From Paenibacillus campinasensis (GTDB lineage: Bacteria; Bacillota; Bacilli; Paenibacillales; Paenibacillaceae), in assembly GCF_002272015.1 (NCBI RefSeq), contig NZ_NPBY01000009.1, positions 1 to 64,000 on the forward strand: a stretch of DNA of 64,000 nucleotides, written 5' to 3'. The translations under genes were made by a program, and so were the position numbers. Positions 41,406 to 49,296 of the stretch are shown here, in pieces. The number at the start of each line of letters is the position of its first letter. The first letter of the stretch is position 1. A model generated the notes under the pieces. That model made no database searches and had not been told where the DNA came from. It saw only the letters and a program-made list of their open reading frames with translations.

Positions 41406-41443
41406 ACCCTGACCTGAGACATGTTCTCAGTCAGGGTTTATTT
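41406..41443 (+). terminator. Terminator of the HxlR gene
   Basis: ACCCTGAC with CTGAGA (41406-41419) pairs with TCTCAG and GTCAGGGT (41425-41437), then TTATTTT. Confidence 0.85.
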
Positions 41444-41475
41444 TCGTATGAATAATTAAATTTTTAACTATATTA

Positions 41476-41518
41476 TGTGAAAAATATCACAAAAATAAAA
41501 GGGCTCAAACGATATAAT
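41476..41518 (+). promoter_or_regulatory. nirB promoter with class II Fnr site
   Basis: TGTGAAAAATATCACA (41476-41491) is a perfect TGTGA-N6-TCACA site. TATAAT occupies 41513-41518, so the site centre lies 41.5 bp upstream of the inferred start at 41525. Confidence 0.88.
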
Positions 41519-41569
41519 TGACATGTAAGGGAAGAGATAAGCTGCATAACGAGCGGGGAGGAATGCATC

Positions 41570-44008
41570 GTGACGAATCGAAAAAAACAAAAATTAGTTG
41601 TCATAGGAAACGGCATCGCCGGAATTGGCACGATTGAACAAATTATTAAACTGGGCGGAGCCTATGATATTACGGTCATTGGCCAGGAGCCACACCCGAA
41701 CTACAACCGGATCATGCTGTCTTACGTTCTGGAGGGCAGCAAAACGATCGATGATATCGTATTGAATGACTGGCAATGGTATGAAGACAATCAGATTACG
41801 CTTCACACCGGTACGGCAGCGACAGCCATTGATGAGGCAAACAAAGTGGTGGTCTGCGACAATGGCTTGAACGTGCCTTACGACAAGGTGATTATTGCGA
41901 CCGGCTCGCGTCCGTTTATTCTTCCGGTTCCAGGCAGTGATAAGGAAGGCGTCGTTGGCTTCAGGGATATTGCGGATTGTACCCGCATGCTCGAAGCGTC
42001 CAAAATCTACAAGAAGGCGGCTGTCATTGGCGGCGGTTTGCTCGGACTTGAGGCAGCCAAAGGGCTGGTGAGTCTCGGTATGGAGGTCACTGTCGTTCAC
42101 CTGATGGACGACTTGATGGAGAGCCAGCTCGACTCCCATGCGGCCCGGATGCTGCAGCAGGAGCTTGAGCGCCAGGGAATTCGTTTCCTGCTCGGGAAAC
42201 AGACGACTGAAATATGGGGAGATACCCGGGTGAAAGGGTTGCGCTTCAAGGATGGGGGCGAACTGGAGGCCGAGCTGGTTGTGATGGCGGTCGGCATTCG
42301 CGCGAATACGGCGGTGGCTCAAGCGAGCGGCATTGAGACCGGACGCGGGATTGTCGTCAATGACTATATGGAAACGTCGATGCCAGATGTATATGCGGTA
42401 GGCGAATGCTGTGAGCATCGCGGCGTATGCTATGGCCTGGTGGCTCCGCTGTTTGAGCAGGGACAGGTGCTGGCCAAGCATTTAAGCGGGGTGGACACTA
42501 AGCCGTATGAAGGATCGGTGGTATCGACCAAACTGAAGATCAGCGGAGTTGATGTGTTCTCGGCCGGCGAGTTCCTGGAGCAGCCGGAGCATACCGTGAT
42601 TACCGCTAAGGATGAGTGGAAGAAGACATACAAAAAAATTCTGATGCGGGACGGGCGCATCGTCGGAGCGATCCTGTTCGGCGACGTAAGCGAATCGGCC
42701 AGCTTGCAGTCTTTGATCAGACAGAAGGCGGAAATGACGGATGAAATCTATGCTTCCATCATGGGAACCGGGTGCGGAGGACACGGGGGCAGCAAAGCCG
42801 CGATGGTGGAGAACATGCCGGATGACGAGATTGTGTGCGGCTGTAACGGGGTGACGAAAAAGGCGATTGTGGACGCCATTAACGGTGAGGGCTTAACGAC
42901 AGTAGATGAAATTAAGGCCTGCACGGGAGCGACCCGCTCTTGCGGCGGCTGCAAGCCGGTGGTGGAGCAGATTCTCCAGAGCGTGCTCGGGGCCGGCTAT
43001 ACAGCCAGTGCCAAGCAGGGAATATGTCCGTGCACGACGCTCGACCGGGATGAAATTGTGGCACAGATCCGGGATAAAGGACTCACCTCCACGAGAGAGG
43101 TCATGCATGTCCTGGGCTGGAGCAATCCCGAGGGCTGCTCGAAGTGCCGGCCTGCCATCCATTACTACCTCGTCATGCTGAATCCTGAAACGCATCAGGA
43201 GGAGCGAGAGTCCCGCTTTGTGAACGAGCGGCTGAGCGCAAACATTCAGAAGGATGGCACGTTTACGGTAGTGCCGCGGATGTACGGCGGGGTGACGACA
43301 CCGGAGGATCTGAAGAAAATTGCGGATGTATCGCTGAAATATAATGTGAAAGTCGTCAAGGTGACGGGCGGTCAACGTCTGGATCTGATCGGCGTGAAGA
43401 AGGAGGACCTGCCGAAGGTGTGGGAGGAGCTGGATATGCCGTCAGGCTATGCGTACGCCAAGTCGCTGCGGACGGTGAAGACCTGTGTAGGCTCCCAGTT
43501 CTGCCGCTTCGGCACACAGGACTCCATGAGCATGGGCGCCTTGATCGAGAAGAAGTTCGAGCGGCTGGACTTTCCGGCGAAATTCAAGATGGCGGTTAAC
43601 GGCTGTCCGCGGAACTGTGCCGAAGCCTGCACCAAAGATATCGGCATCGTTGGCAATGACGGCGGCTGGGAGATCTTTGTCGGCGGCAACGGGGGAACGA
43701 AAGCTCGCCTTGCCGATTCTTTCTGCAAAGTGAAGACGGATGAAGAGCTGATTGAGATCTGTGCGGCGCTGATGCAGTATTACCGCGAGACCGGCAAATA
43801 TTTGGAAAGAACATCGGAATGGGTGGAGCGTCTGGGCCTTGATTCTATCCGCGAAGCGGTGCTGAGCAATGACGGCGAGCGGAAGGCGCTGGTCGCAAGA
43901 ATCGAGCTTGCCCTCAAGCAGGTCGAAGACCCTTGGAAGAAAGTGCTGAAGGATGAGACGCTGCGGGAAACGCTGTTTGAGGACGTCAAACCGGTCACGA
44001 TGAGCTGA
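41570..44008 (+). CDS. nirB: NADH-dependent nitrite reductase, large subunit
   Basis: An 812-residue cytoplasmic enzyme reducing nitrite to ammonium. An N-terminal FAD/NAD(P)H reductase module (VVIGNGIAGIGTIEQI; AAVIGGGLLGLEAAKGL) is followed by two BFD-like [2Fe-2S] segments (CGCNGVTKKAIVDAI with CGGCKP, and ICPCTTLDRDEIV with CSKCRP). The C-terminal siroheme/[4Fe-4S] reductase has Cys639, Cys645, Cys679 and Cys683 (CVGSQFC and NGCPRNC). The length is typical. It starts at a GTG 9 bases after GGGGAGG. nirD and nirC follow in one operon under an Fnr-type promoter, which points to nitrite use as an anaerobic electron sink or nitrogen source. Confidence 0.96.
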   Translation: MTNRKKQKLVVIGNGIAGIGTIEQIIKLGGAYDITVIGQEPHPNYNRIMLSYVLEGSKTIDDIVLNDWQWYEDNQITLHTGTAATAIDEANKVVVCDNGLNVPYDKVIIATGSRPFILPVPGSDKEGVVGFRDIADCTRMLEASKIYKKAAVIGGGLLGLEAAKGLVSLGMEVTVVHLMDDLMESQLDSHAARMLQQELERQGIRFLLGKQTTEIWGDTRVKGLRFKDGGELEAELVVMAVGIRANTAVAQASGIETGRGIVVNDYMETSMPDVYAVGECCEHRGVCYGLVAPLFEQGQVLAKHLSGVDTKPYEGSVVSTKLKISGVDVFSAGEFLEQPEHTVITAKDEWKKTYKKILMRDGRIVGAILFGDVSESASLQSLIRQKAEMTDEIYASIMGTGCGGHGGSKAAMVENMPDDEIVCGCNGVTKKAIVDAINGEGLTTVDEIKACTGATRSCGGCKPVVEQILQSVLGAGYTASAKQGICPCTTLDRDEIVAQIRDKGLTSTREVMHVLGWSNPEGCSKCRPAIHYYLVMLNPETHQEERESRFVNERLSANIQKDGTFTVVPRMYGGVTTPEDLKKIADVSLKYNVKVVKVTGGQRLDLIGVKKEDLPKVWEELDMPSGYAYAKSLRTVKTCVGSQFCRFGTQDSMSMGALIEKKFERLDFPAKFKMAVNGCPRNCAEACTKDIGIVGNDGGWEIFVGGNGGTKARLADSFCKVKTDEELIEICAALMQYYRETGKYLERTSEWVERLGLDSIREAVLSNDGERKALVARIELALKQVEDPWKKVLKDETLRETLFEDVKPVTMS

Positions 44009-44039
44009 TTTTATAAAACCTGAACGGAGGATGACACAC

Positions 44040-44408
44040 ATGGAGAACGGAATGTTTACACCTGTTGGCCGGCCGGAGGATTTCCCGACATTGCTCGGAA
44101 GGAAGGTGTCAGTATGCGGCGAGGAAATCGCCGTTTTCCGAACCTCGGATCATCGCTGGTTTGCACTGGAGAACAAAAACCCTAACCCCAAAGGAGGAAC
44201 GCTGGCCGAGGCCATCGTATCCGGCCACTATATATATGATCCGCTGTACGACTGGAAAATTGATCTGACGACGGGCCTTGTGCAAGCGCCGGATACCGGC
44301 CACGTGCGAACGTTTCCGGTCCGGGAGGCCGATGGAATGATTGAGGTAGGCGTGGCGGCAGGCGGCCAGCAGACGGAGCACCCGGGAGGTGAGGTCCGTG
44401 TTCGCTGA
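44040..44408 (+). CDS. nirD: NADH-dependent nitrite reductase, small subunit
   Basis: A 122-residue Rieske-fold protein lacking the Rieske Cys/His ligands, as NirD does (VGRPEDFPTLLGRKVSVCGEEIAVFRTSDHRWFALENKNPNPKGG, HYIYDPLYDWKIDLTTG). GGAGG sits 9 bases before the ATG at 44040 and directly against the ATG at 44031, which makes 44040 the better start. Its end overlaps the start of nirC by 11 bases, indicating coupled translation. It partners NirB. Confidence 0.93.
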   Translation: MENGMFTPVGRPEDFPTLLGRKVSVCGEEIAVFRTSDHRWFALENKNPNPKGGTLAEAIVSGHYIYDPLYDWKIDLTTGLVQAPDTGHVRTFPVREADGMIEVGVAAGGQQTEHPGGEVRVR

Positions 44409-45225
44409 AGATGTGGAAGCCGTCGTCCAGGCGGCGGTCAAGAAAAAGGAACAGATGAAGACCAATTTTCTGCGTTACTTCGTATCCGCGATGCTGGCGG
44501 GCGCTTATGTCGGAATCGGCATCATGCTGATATTCAGGCTGGGCGCTCCGCTTGCAGCGGAAGGTTCGCCGCTTCAGTCTCTCGTGATGGGAGCGGCCTT
44601 CGGGATTGCGCTCACACTCGTTGTGTTTGCAGGATCGGAGCTGTTTACCGGCAACAATATGTTTTTTACGATGAGCACGCTGTCCGGACGGACCACCGTA
44701 TCGGATACGTTGAAGAACTGGGTGGTTGTGTTCATCGGAAATCTTGTCGGAGCCATTGTGCTCAGCAGTCTGATCTATGGCTCCGGACTGTTTAAGGGCA
44801 TTCCGGCTGATCACCTGATTTTTACCGCGGCCGCCAAAAAGATGAACGATCCGTTTATGGAACTGTTTTTCCGGGGGATTCTGTGTAACTGGCTCGTCTG
44901 TCTCGCTTTATGGATGGGCATGCGCACCAAAGGGGAGACGGCGAAGCTCATTCTGATCTGGTGGTGCTTGTTTGCCTTTATTGCAACAGGGTACGAGCAT
45001 AGCGTAGCGAATATGTCGCTGCTTACGCTGGCGGTCATGCTGCCCGGGCATCCGGAGACGGTGTCGATTGCCGGTTGGATCGGCAACATGGTGCCGGTGA
45101 CGCTTGGCAACATTGTCGGGGGCAGTGTGTTTCTCGGGATGGCTTATTGGTTCATCTCTTCGGCGAAGACGAAGACAAGCACGAAGACGCAGGACAGCGG
45201 CCAGGAGAAGACGCTGGCTAAATAA
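44398..45225 (+). CDS. nirC: Formate/nitrite transporter family channel, nitrite type
   Basis: A membrane protein of the FNT family with six helices. Family motifs include FLRYFVSAMLAGAYVGIGIML, GSELFTGNNMFFTMSTLSGRTT and NWLVCLALWMG, the last near the central His gate region (TGYEHSVANMS). The GTG at 44398 lies 8 bases after GGGAGG and overlaps nirD. Its place behind nirBD makes nitrite uptake or export the likely role rather than formate, although FNT channels can carry both. The C-terminus is a polar tail rich in Lys and Thr. Confidence 0.9.
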   Translation: MFAEDVEAVVQAAVKKKEQMKTNFLRYFVSAMLAGAYVGIGIMLIFRLGAPLAAEGSPLQSLVMGAAFGIALTLVVFAGSELFTGNNMFFTMSTLSGRTTVSDTLKNWVVVFIGNLVGAIVLSSLIYGSGLFKGIPADHLIFTAAAKKMNDPFMELFFRGILCNWLVCLALWMGMRTKGETAKLILIWWCLFAFIATGYEHSVANMSLLTLAVMLPGHPETVSIAGWIGNMVPVTLGNIVGGSVFLGMAYWFISSAKTKTSTKTQDSGQEKTLAK

Positions 45226-45235
45226 ACATAACAAG

Positions 45236-45279
45236 AAAGCGGACTTTAAAGGCTAGCCAGCTGCATAAGTCCGCTTTTG
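45236..45279 (+). terminator. Terminator of the nirBDC operon
   Basis: AAAGCGGACTT (45236-45246) pairs with AAGTCCGCTTT (45267-45277), then TTTGT. Confidence 0.8.
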
Positions 45280-45287
45280 TGACAAAA

Positions 45288-45328
45288 GAAAAAGGCCATC
45301 CTTGATATCGTTGATCTGAAGGATAGCC
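45288..45328 (-). terminator. Terminator of fnr
   Basis: GGCCATCCTT (45294-45303) pairs with AAGGATAGCC (45319-45328). On the minus strand a T run follows. Confidence 0.75.
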
Positions 45329-45367
45329 CAGCCGGGTGGGGGAGGCTCATGCTATGGTATTGCTCGC

Positions 45368-46087
45368 CTAGATCCTGCAAATTTCCTCCGGGCACAGCTC
45401 GCAGTGGCAAATATCCTGCAGCATCGTCATATCTTTGATCAGAATCATGCCTCCGATATATTCGATGGCGTCTTTTCTTCGCAGGTCGCTCAGCATCCGG
45501 TTTACGCTTTCCCGGGTTGCGCCAATCATGTTGGAGAGGTCGGTGTGCGTAATCTTTTTGTTGATCAGAACGGTATCGTCCTCTTGCTGCTGACCGTAGC
45601 TGTTGCTCAGGCGGATGAGCGTGGACGTGAGCGCCCCCGGCTTGCCGTACATCATCAGGTCTCTGAATTTGGTTTGGGTGATGCGGTGATGGATGCCCAT
45701 CCATTTCATGAAATCAATCGCAAAATCGCAGTGTTGGCAGATCAGCATTTCCAGCTCTTTTTGATCGATGACGCCGACCACCGTGTCCTCTACCACTTCG
45801 GCCGAGAAGCTGTGATTCGTTCCGAAGAACGGATCGGCCTGGCCAACCATGTCGCCGGGATGATACATATAGAGGATCAGTTCTTTGCCTTCATCGGTCG
45901 ATTTCGTTAATTTGACACAGCCGCTCTTGATGTAATAAAGTTTGTCGGAAAAATCGCCTTCCCAAAACAGATGGGAGCCTTCAGGGAGCGTTCTATCTTT
46001 CATGGCAACGAGCAGACGGTTCAAGTTCTGCTCCGAAAAACAGCGTGTGTTTCCTTGGGCTTGCATTGTCAGTTCCATCGTTTTCAT
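45368..46087 (-). CDS. fnr: Anaerobic regulator Fnr with C-terminal Fe-S cysteines
   Basis: A 239-residue Crp/Fnr regulator. The effector beta-roll (about 15-120) is followed by a helix-turn-helix with THTDLSNMIGATRESVNRMLSDL, whose recognition helix ESVNR suits TGTGA half-sites. The C-terminal extension CHCELCPEEIC (Cys227, 229, 232 and 237) matches the [4Fe-4S]-binding tail of Bacillus Fnr, which is distinct from the N-terminal cysteines of E. coli Fnr. AGGAG stands 9 bases before the ATG at 46087 and touches the ATG at 46096, so 46087 is used. Two Fnr-like boxes precede it (autoregulation), and targets with perfect boxes surround it: nirB, adhE, pflB and hmp. Confidence 0.95.
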   Translation of the reverse strand: MKTMELTMQAQGNTRCFSEQNLNRLLVAMKDRTLPEGSHLFWEGDFSDKLYYIKSGCVKLTKSTDEGKELILYMYHPGDMVGQADPFFGTNHSFSAEVVEDTVVGVIDQKELEMLICQHCDFAIDFMKWMGIHHRITQTKFRDLMMYGKPGALTSTLIRLSNSYGQQQEDDTVLINKKITHTDLSNMIGATRESVNRMLSDLRRKDAIEYIGGMILIKDMTMLQDICHCELCPEEICRI

Positions 46088-46144
46088 TGTTGGCATCTCC
46101 TAACATCCTATTTTTAATACATTCAATCTTTAAATACATTATAA

Positions 46145-46160
46145 CGTGAAAAAATTCACT
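46145..46160. promoter_or_regulatory. Fnr-like box near fnr
   Basis: CGTGAAAAAATTCACT matches TGTGA-N6-TCACA except at the first and last base. It lies 58 bp upstream of the fnr start. Confidence 0.55.
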
Positions 46161-46194
46161 TGTGACGCGACAAAAGTGTCTAAATTTCAAACAT

Positions 46195-46210
46195 TGTGAT
46201 CATTTTCACT
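46195..46210. promoter_or_regulatory. Fnr box between fnr and adhE
   Basis: TGTGATCATTTTCACT matches the consensus at all but the last base. It could serve fnr autoregulation or act as an upstream adhE site. Confidence 0.6.
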
Positions 46211-46318
46211 TAAAAGGGGTGATAAACGGGGAAGAATAGCATAGTGGGGCGGATCGTGATTGGAATGAAAAGGCACAGGTATAGGTGTTTTAACGAAATA
46301 TTTCGTTATTTTTTATAT

Positions 46319-46361
46319 TGTGAAAAAATTCACATGATTTTGGTTTGGCGCATGATATGAT
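46319..46361 (+). promoter_or_regulatory. adhE promoter with class II Fnr site
   Basis: TGTGAAAAAATTCACA (46319-46334) is a perfect site. TATGAT occupies 46356-46361, so the site centre is 41.5 bp upstream of the inferred start at 46368. Confidence 0.85.
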
Positions 46362-46426
46362 CAAACCGTAAGCAGCGTGAGGATGCGCTGAACATAGAAA
46401 CGAATACCATTAGGAGGCGAAGAGAG

Positions 46427-48927
46427 ATGGCTGTAACGAAAGAAAACGCGGATAACAAAAAGCAAACGGCAACCGGTTATATTGATCAATTGATTGCAAA
46501 AGCGAACCGGGCGCGGGAGAAGTTTATGGCTCTCGATCAAGAACAAGTAGACCGGATCGTGCAGGCGATGGCGATGGCCGGGCTTGAGCAGCACATGCAG
46601 CTGGCCAAAATGGCCGTGGAGGAAACGGGAAGAGGGGTATATGAAGACAAAATTATTAAAAACCTGTTCGCTACCGAATATATTCACAACAGCATCAAAT
46701 ATGACAAGACGGTAGGTGTCATTGAGGATAATCCGTACGAAAGCTATCAAAAGATTGCGGAGCCGGTCGGCATCATTATGGGCATTACACCGGTGACGAA
46801 CCCGACATCCACCACGATATTCAAGGCGCTGATCTCGATCAAAACGCGCAATCCGATCATCTTCGGGTTCCATCCGTCAGCACAGGCCTGCAGCCGCGAG
46901 GCAGCCAAAATTTTGCTGGAGGCTGCAGTGAAGCATGGGGCGCCTGCCGATTGCATCCAATGGATTGAGGAGCCTTCCATGGAAAAAACAAATCTGCTGA
47001 TGAACCACCCGGATGTGGCGCTCATCTTGGCCACCGGCGGTTCGGCAATGGTGAAGGCGGCATACAGCTGCGGCAAGCCAGCGCTCGGCGTCGGTCCCGG
47101 GAATGTGCCATGCTTTATTGAGAGAACCGCTGATCTGGATCAGGCGGTGTATGATTTGATCCTCTCGAAGACGTTTGACAACGGCATCATCTGCGCATCC
47201 GAGCAAGCGGTCATCATTGAAGAGCCGATCTATGACCAGGTGAAGAAGAAAATGATCGAGAACGGCTGCTATTTTGTAAGCAAAGAGGAAGCAGCGAAGC
47301 TGACGGCCGGGGCAATGGTTGCCGATAAATGCGCAGTGAACCCTGCGATCGTCGGACAGCCTGCGGTCAAGATCGCCGAGGCATGCGGCTTTACAGTGCC
47401 GGAGAACACCAAGATTCTCGTGGCCGAGCTGGCCGGGGTTGGACCTGGCTATCCGCTGTCTGCGGAAAAACTGAGCCCGGTGCTGGCCTGCTATAAAGTG
47501 AAGAATGCGGAAGAGGGGATCAAGCGGGCAGAGGAAATGGTTGCCTTCGGCGGGATGGGTCACTCCTCGGTCATCCATTCGAATAACGAAGAGGTCATTG
47601 CCAAGTTTTCCGATCGCATGCAGACCTGCCGCATTCTCGTGAATCAGCCGTCCTCCCAGGGAGGCATCGGGGATATCTACAATACGAACCTGCCGTCGTT
47701 GACGCTGGGCTGCGGCTCTTACGGACGGAATGCAACGTCTTCGAACGTAACGGCTGTCAACCTGATTAATGTGAAAAGGGTGAACCGACGTACCGTGAAT
47801 ATGCAGTGGTTTAAAGTGCCGAGCAAAATTTATTTTACCTGCGCCAGCGCCGGACGCCGGTTGCGATCGAAGTGTTCTCGGAAGTGGAACCGGACCCGTC
47901 GACTACGACGGTCGAGCGCGGAACAGAAATGATGGCGCGCTTTCAGCCAGACTGCATCATCGCCCTTGGCGGCGGTTCGCCAATGGATGCCGCGAAAGCG
48001 ATGTGGCTGTTCTACGAATATCCGGACACCGAGTTCAACAGTTTGAAGCAGAAGTTCATGGATATCCGCAAGCGGACGTTCAAATATCCGAGACTTGGCC
48101 AGAAAGCCCAATTCGTGGCGATTCCGACAACCTCGGGTACAGGCTCGGAAGTGACCTCGTTTGCGGTCATCACGGACAAAATCCAGGGCAATACCAAGTA
48201 TCCGCTGGCGGATTATGAGCTGACGCCGGATGTGGCGATTATCGATCCGGAATTCGTATACTCGCTGCCGAAAACGGCGGTTGCCGATACAGGGATGGAT
48301 GTGCTGACCCATGCGATTGAAGCTTACGTATCGGTCATGGCCAACGATTATACAGACGGCCTCGCCATCAAAGCGATCCAGCTGGTATTCGAATATCTTG
48401 AAGCATCGGCATTGACGGGTGACAAGCTTGCGCGGGAGAAAATGCACAACGCCTCGACCCTGGCGGGCATGGCCTTCGCCAACGCCTTCCTCGGCATCAA
48501 CCACAGCCTGGCGCATAAATGGGGCGGTCAGTACCATACCGCGCACGGTCGTACCAATGCGATTCTGATGCCGCATGTGATCCGCTACAATGCCAAGAAG
48601 CCGACCAAGCATGCCGCATGGCCGAAATACAAGTCGTTCGTGGCGGATCAGCGGTATGCAGAGATCGCCCGCATTCTCGGACTGCCAGCGCGCACGACCG
48701 AGGAAGGCGTGAACAGCCTGATCCAGGCCATTCGCGATCTCAACCGCAAGCTGGGCATTGAAGAATCGTTCCAGCAGCTGGGCTTCGATCCGGCCGATTT
48801 CGAGAGTCGGGTAGAACAGCTCGCTGACCGGGCATTCGAGGATCAGTGCACCACGAGCAATCCGAAGCTGCCGCTGGTCAGCGAACTGGCAGACATCTAT
48901 CGCAACGCCTTCTACGGCCGGTTCTAA
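46427..48927 (+). pseudogene. adhE: Bifunctional aldehyde/alcohol dehydrogenase, broken by deletion and frameshift
   Basis: AdhE reduces acetyl-CoA to acetaldehyde and ethanol. The first frame (46427-47932) encodes the acetylating aldehyde dehydrogenase domain with the catalytic Cys in NGIICASEQAV and follows AdhE up to FKVPSKIYF (residue 470), then 31 unrelated residues to a stop. The iron-alcohol dehydrogenase resumes in another frame near 47836 (YLRQRRTPVAIEVFSEVEPDPS) and runs to 48927 with ALGGGSPMDAAK, GMDVLTHAIEA and the metal His residues intact. About 37 residues of the first Rossmann strand region are missing. No Shine-Dalgarno serves the downstream part. The aldehyde dehydrogenase half could still work alone. 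A sequence or assembly error is possible. Confidence 0.85.
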
Positions 48928-49034
48928 TCGGCTGCGGCGGGCTCCCGAGGCGGATGTCAGACGGGGCTCGGCACCGCAAGGCGAGGCGAAGCTTGAATGA
49001 TGGCGGCTAGTGCGTTTCGAGGAGCGGAGTCACA

Positions 49035-49050
49035 GGTGATAAAAATCACG
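49035..49050. promoter_or_regulatory. Fnr-like box upstream of pflB (distal)
   Basis: GGTGATAAAAATCACG keeps the GTGA/TCAC core of the Fnr site and lies 30 bp upstream of the perfect box at 49065. Confidence 0.45.
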
Positions 49051-49064
49051 TTCAGGCCATGATT

Positions 49065-49107
49065 TGTGATCATTATCACAGATTGAGGCTGGCAGCAGGT
49101 CTACAAT
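49065..49107 (+). promoter_or_regulatory. pflB promoter with class II Fnr site
   Basis: TGTGATCATTATCACA (49065-49080) is a perfect site. TACAAT occupies 49102-49107, so the site centre is 41.5 bp upstream of the inferred start at 49114. The leader to pflB is then about 180 bases. Confidence 0.85.
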
Positions 49108-49202
49108 AAAGGTGTAGCAGGATTTAAGCATTCTGGAGTCCCAGATCAAGTGAAGAAAAACGGAAGCTTGCAGCTTGTGAGCGGGATAGCAGCATCCACA
49201 TT

Positions 49203-49218
49203 TGTGAAATATGTCACA
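49203..49218. promoter_or_regulatory. Perfect Fnr box in the pflB leader
   Basis: TGTGAAATATGTCACA is a perfect TGTGA-N6-TCACA site downstream of the inferred pflB start. No -10 lies at class II distance. It may repress, tune or serve an unseen second promoter. Confidence 0.65.
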
Positions 49219-49296
49219 TAAGCGGATCTGGGATGTCGCCCGTGGATTTCCCGCTCCGGGCTCAAGTTGCCTAAAAAAATATTGGAGGGATTCAAT

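Noticed and set aside
46427-48927. adhE read as two separate intact genes
   Set aside because: The last 31 residues of the first frame are unrelated to AdhE, and the second frame starts mid-domain without a Shine-Dalgarno, so a broken single gene is the better reading.
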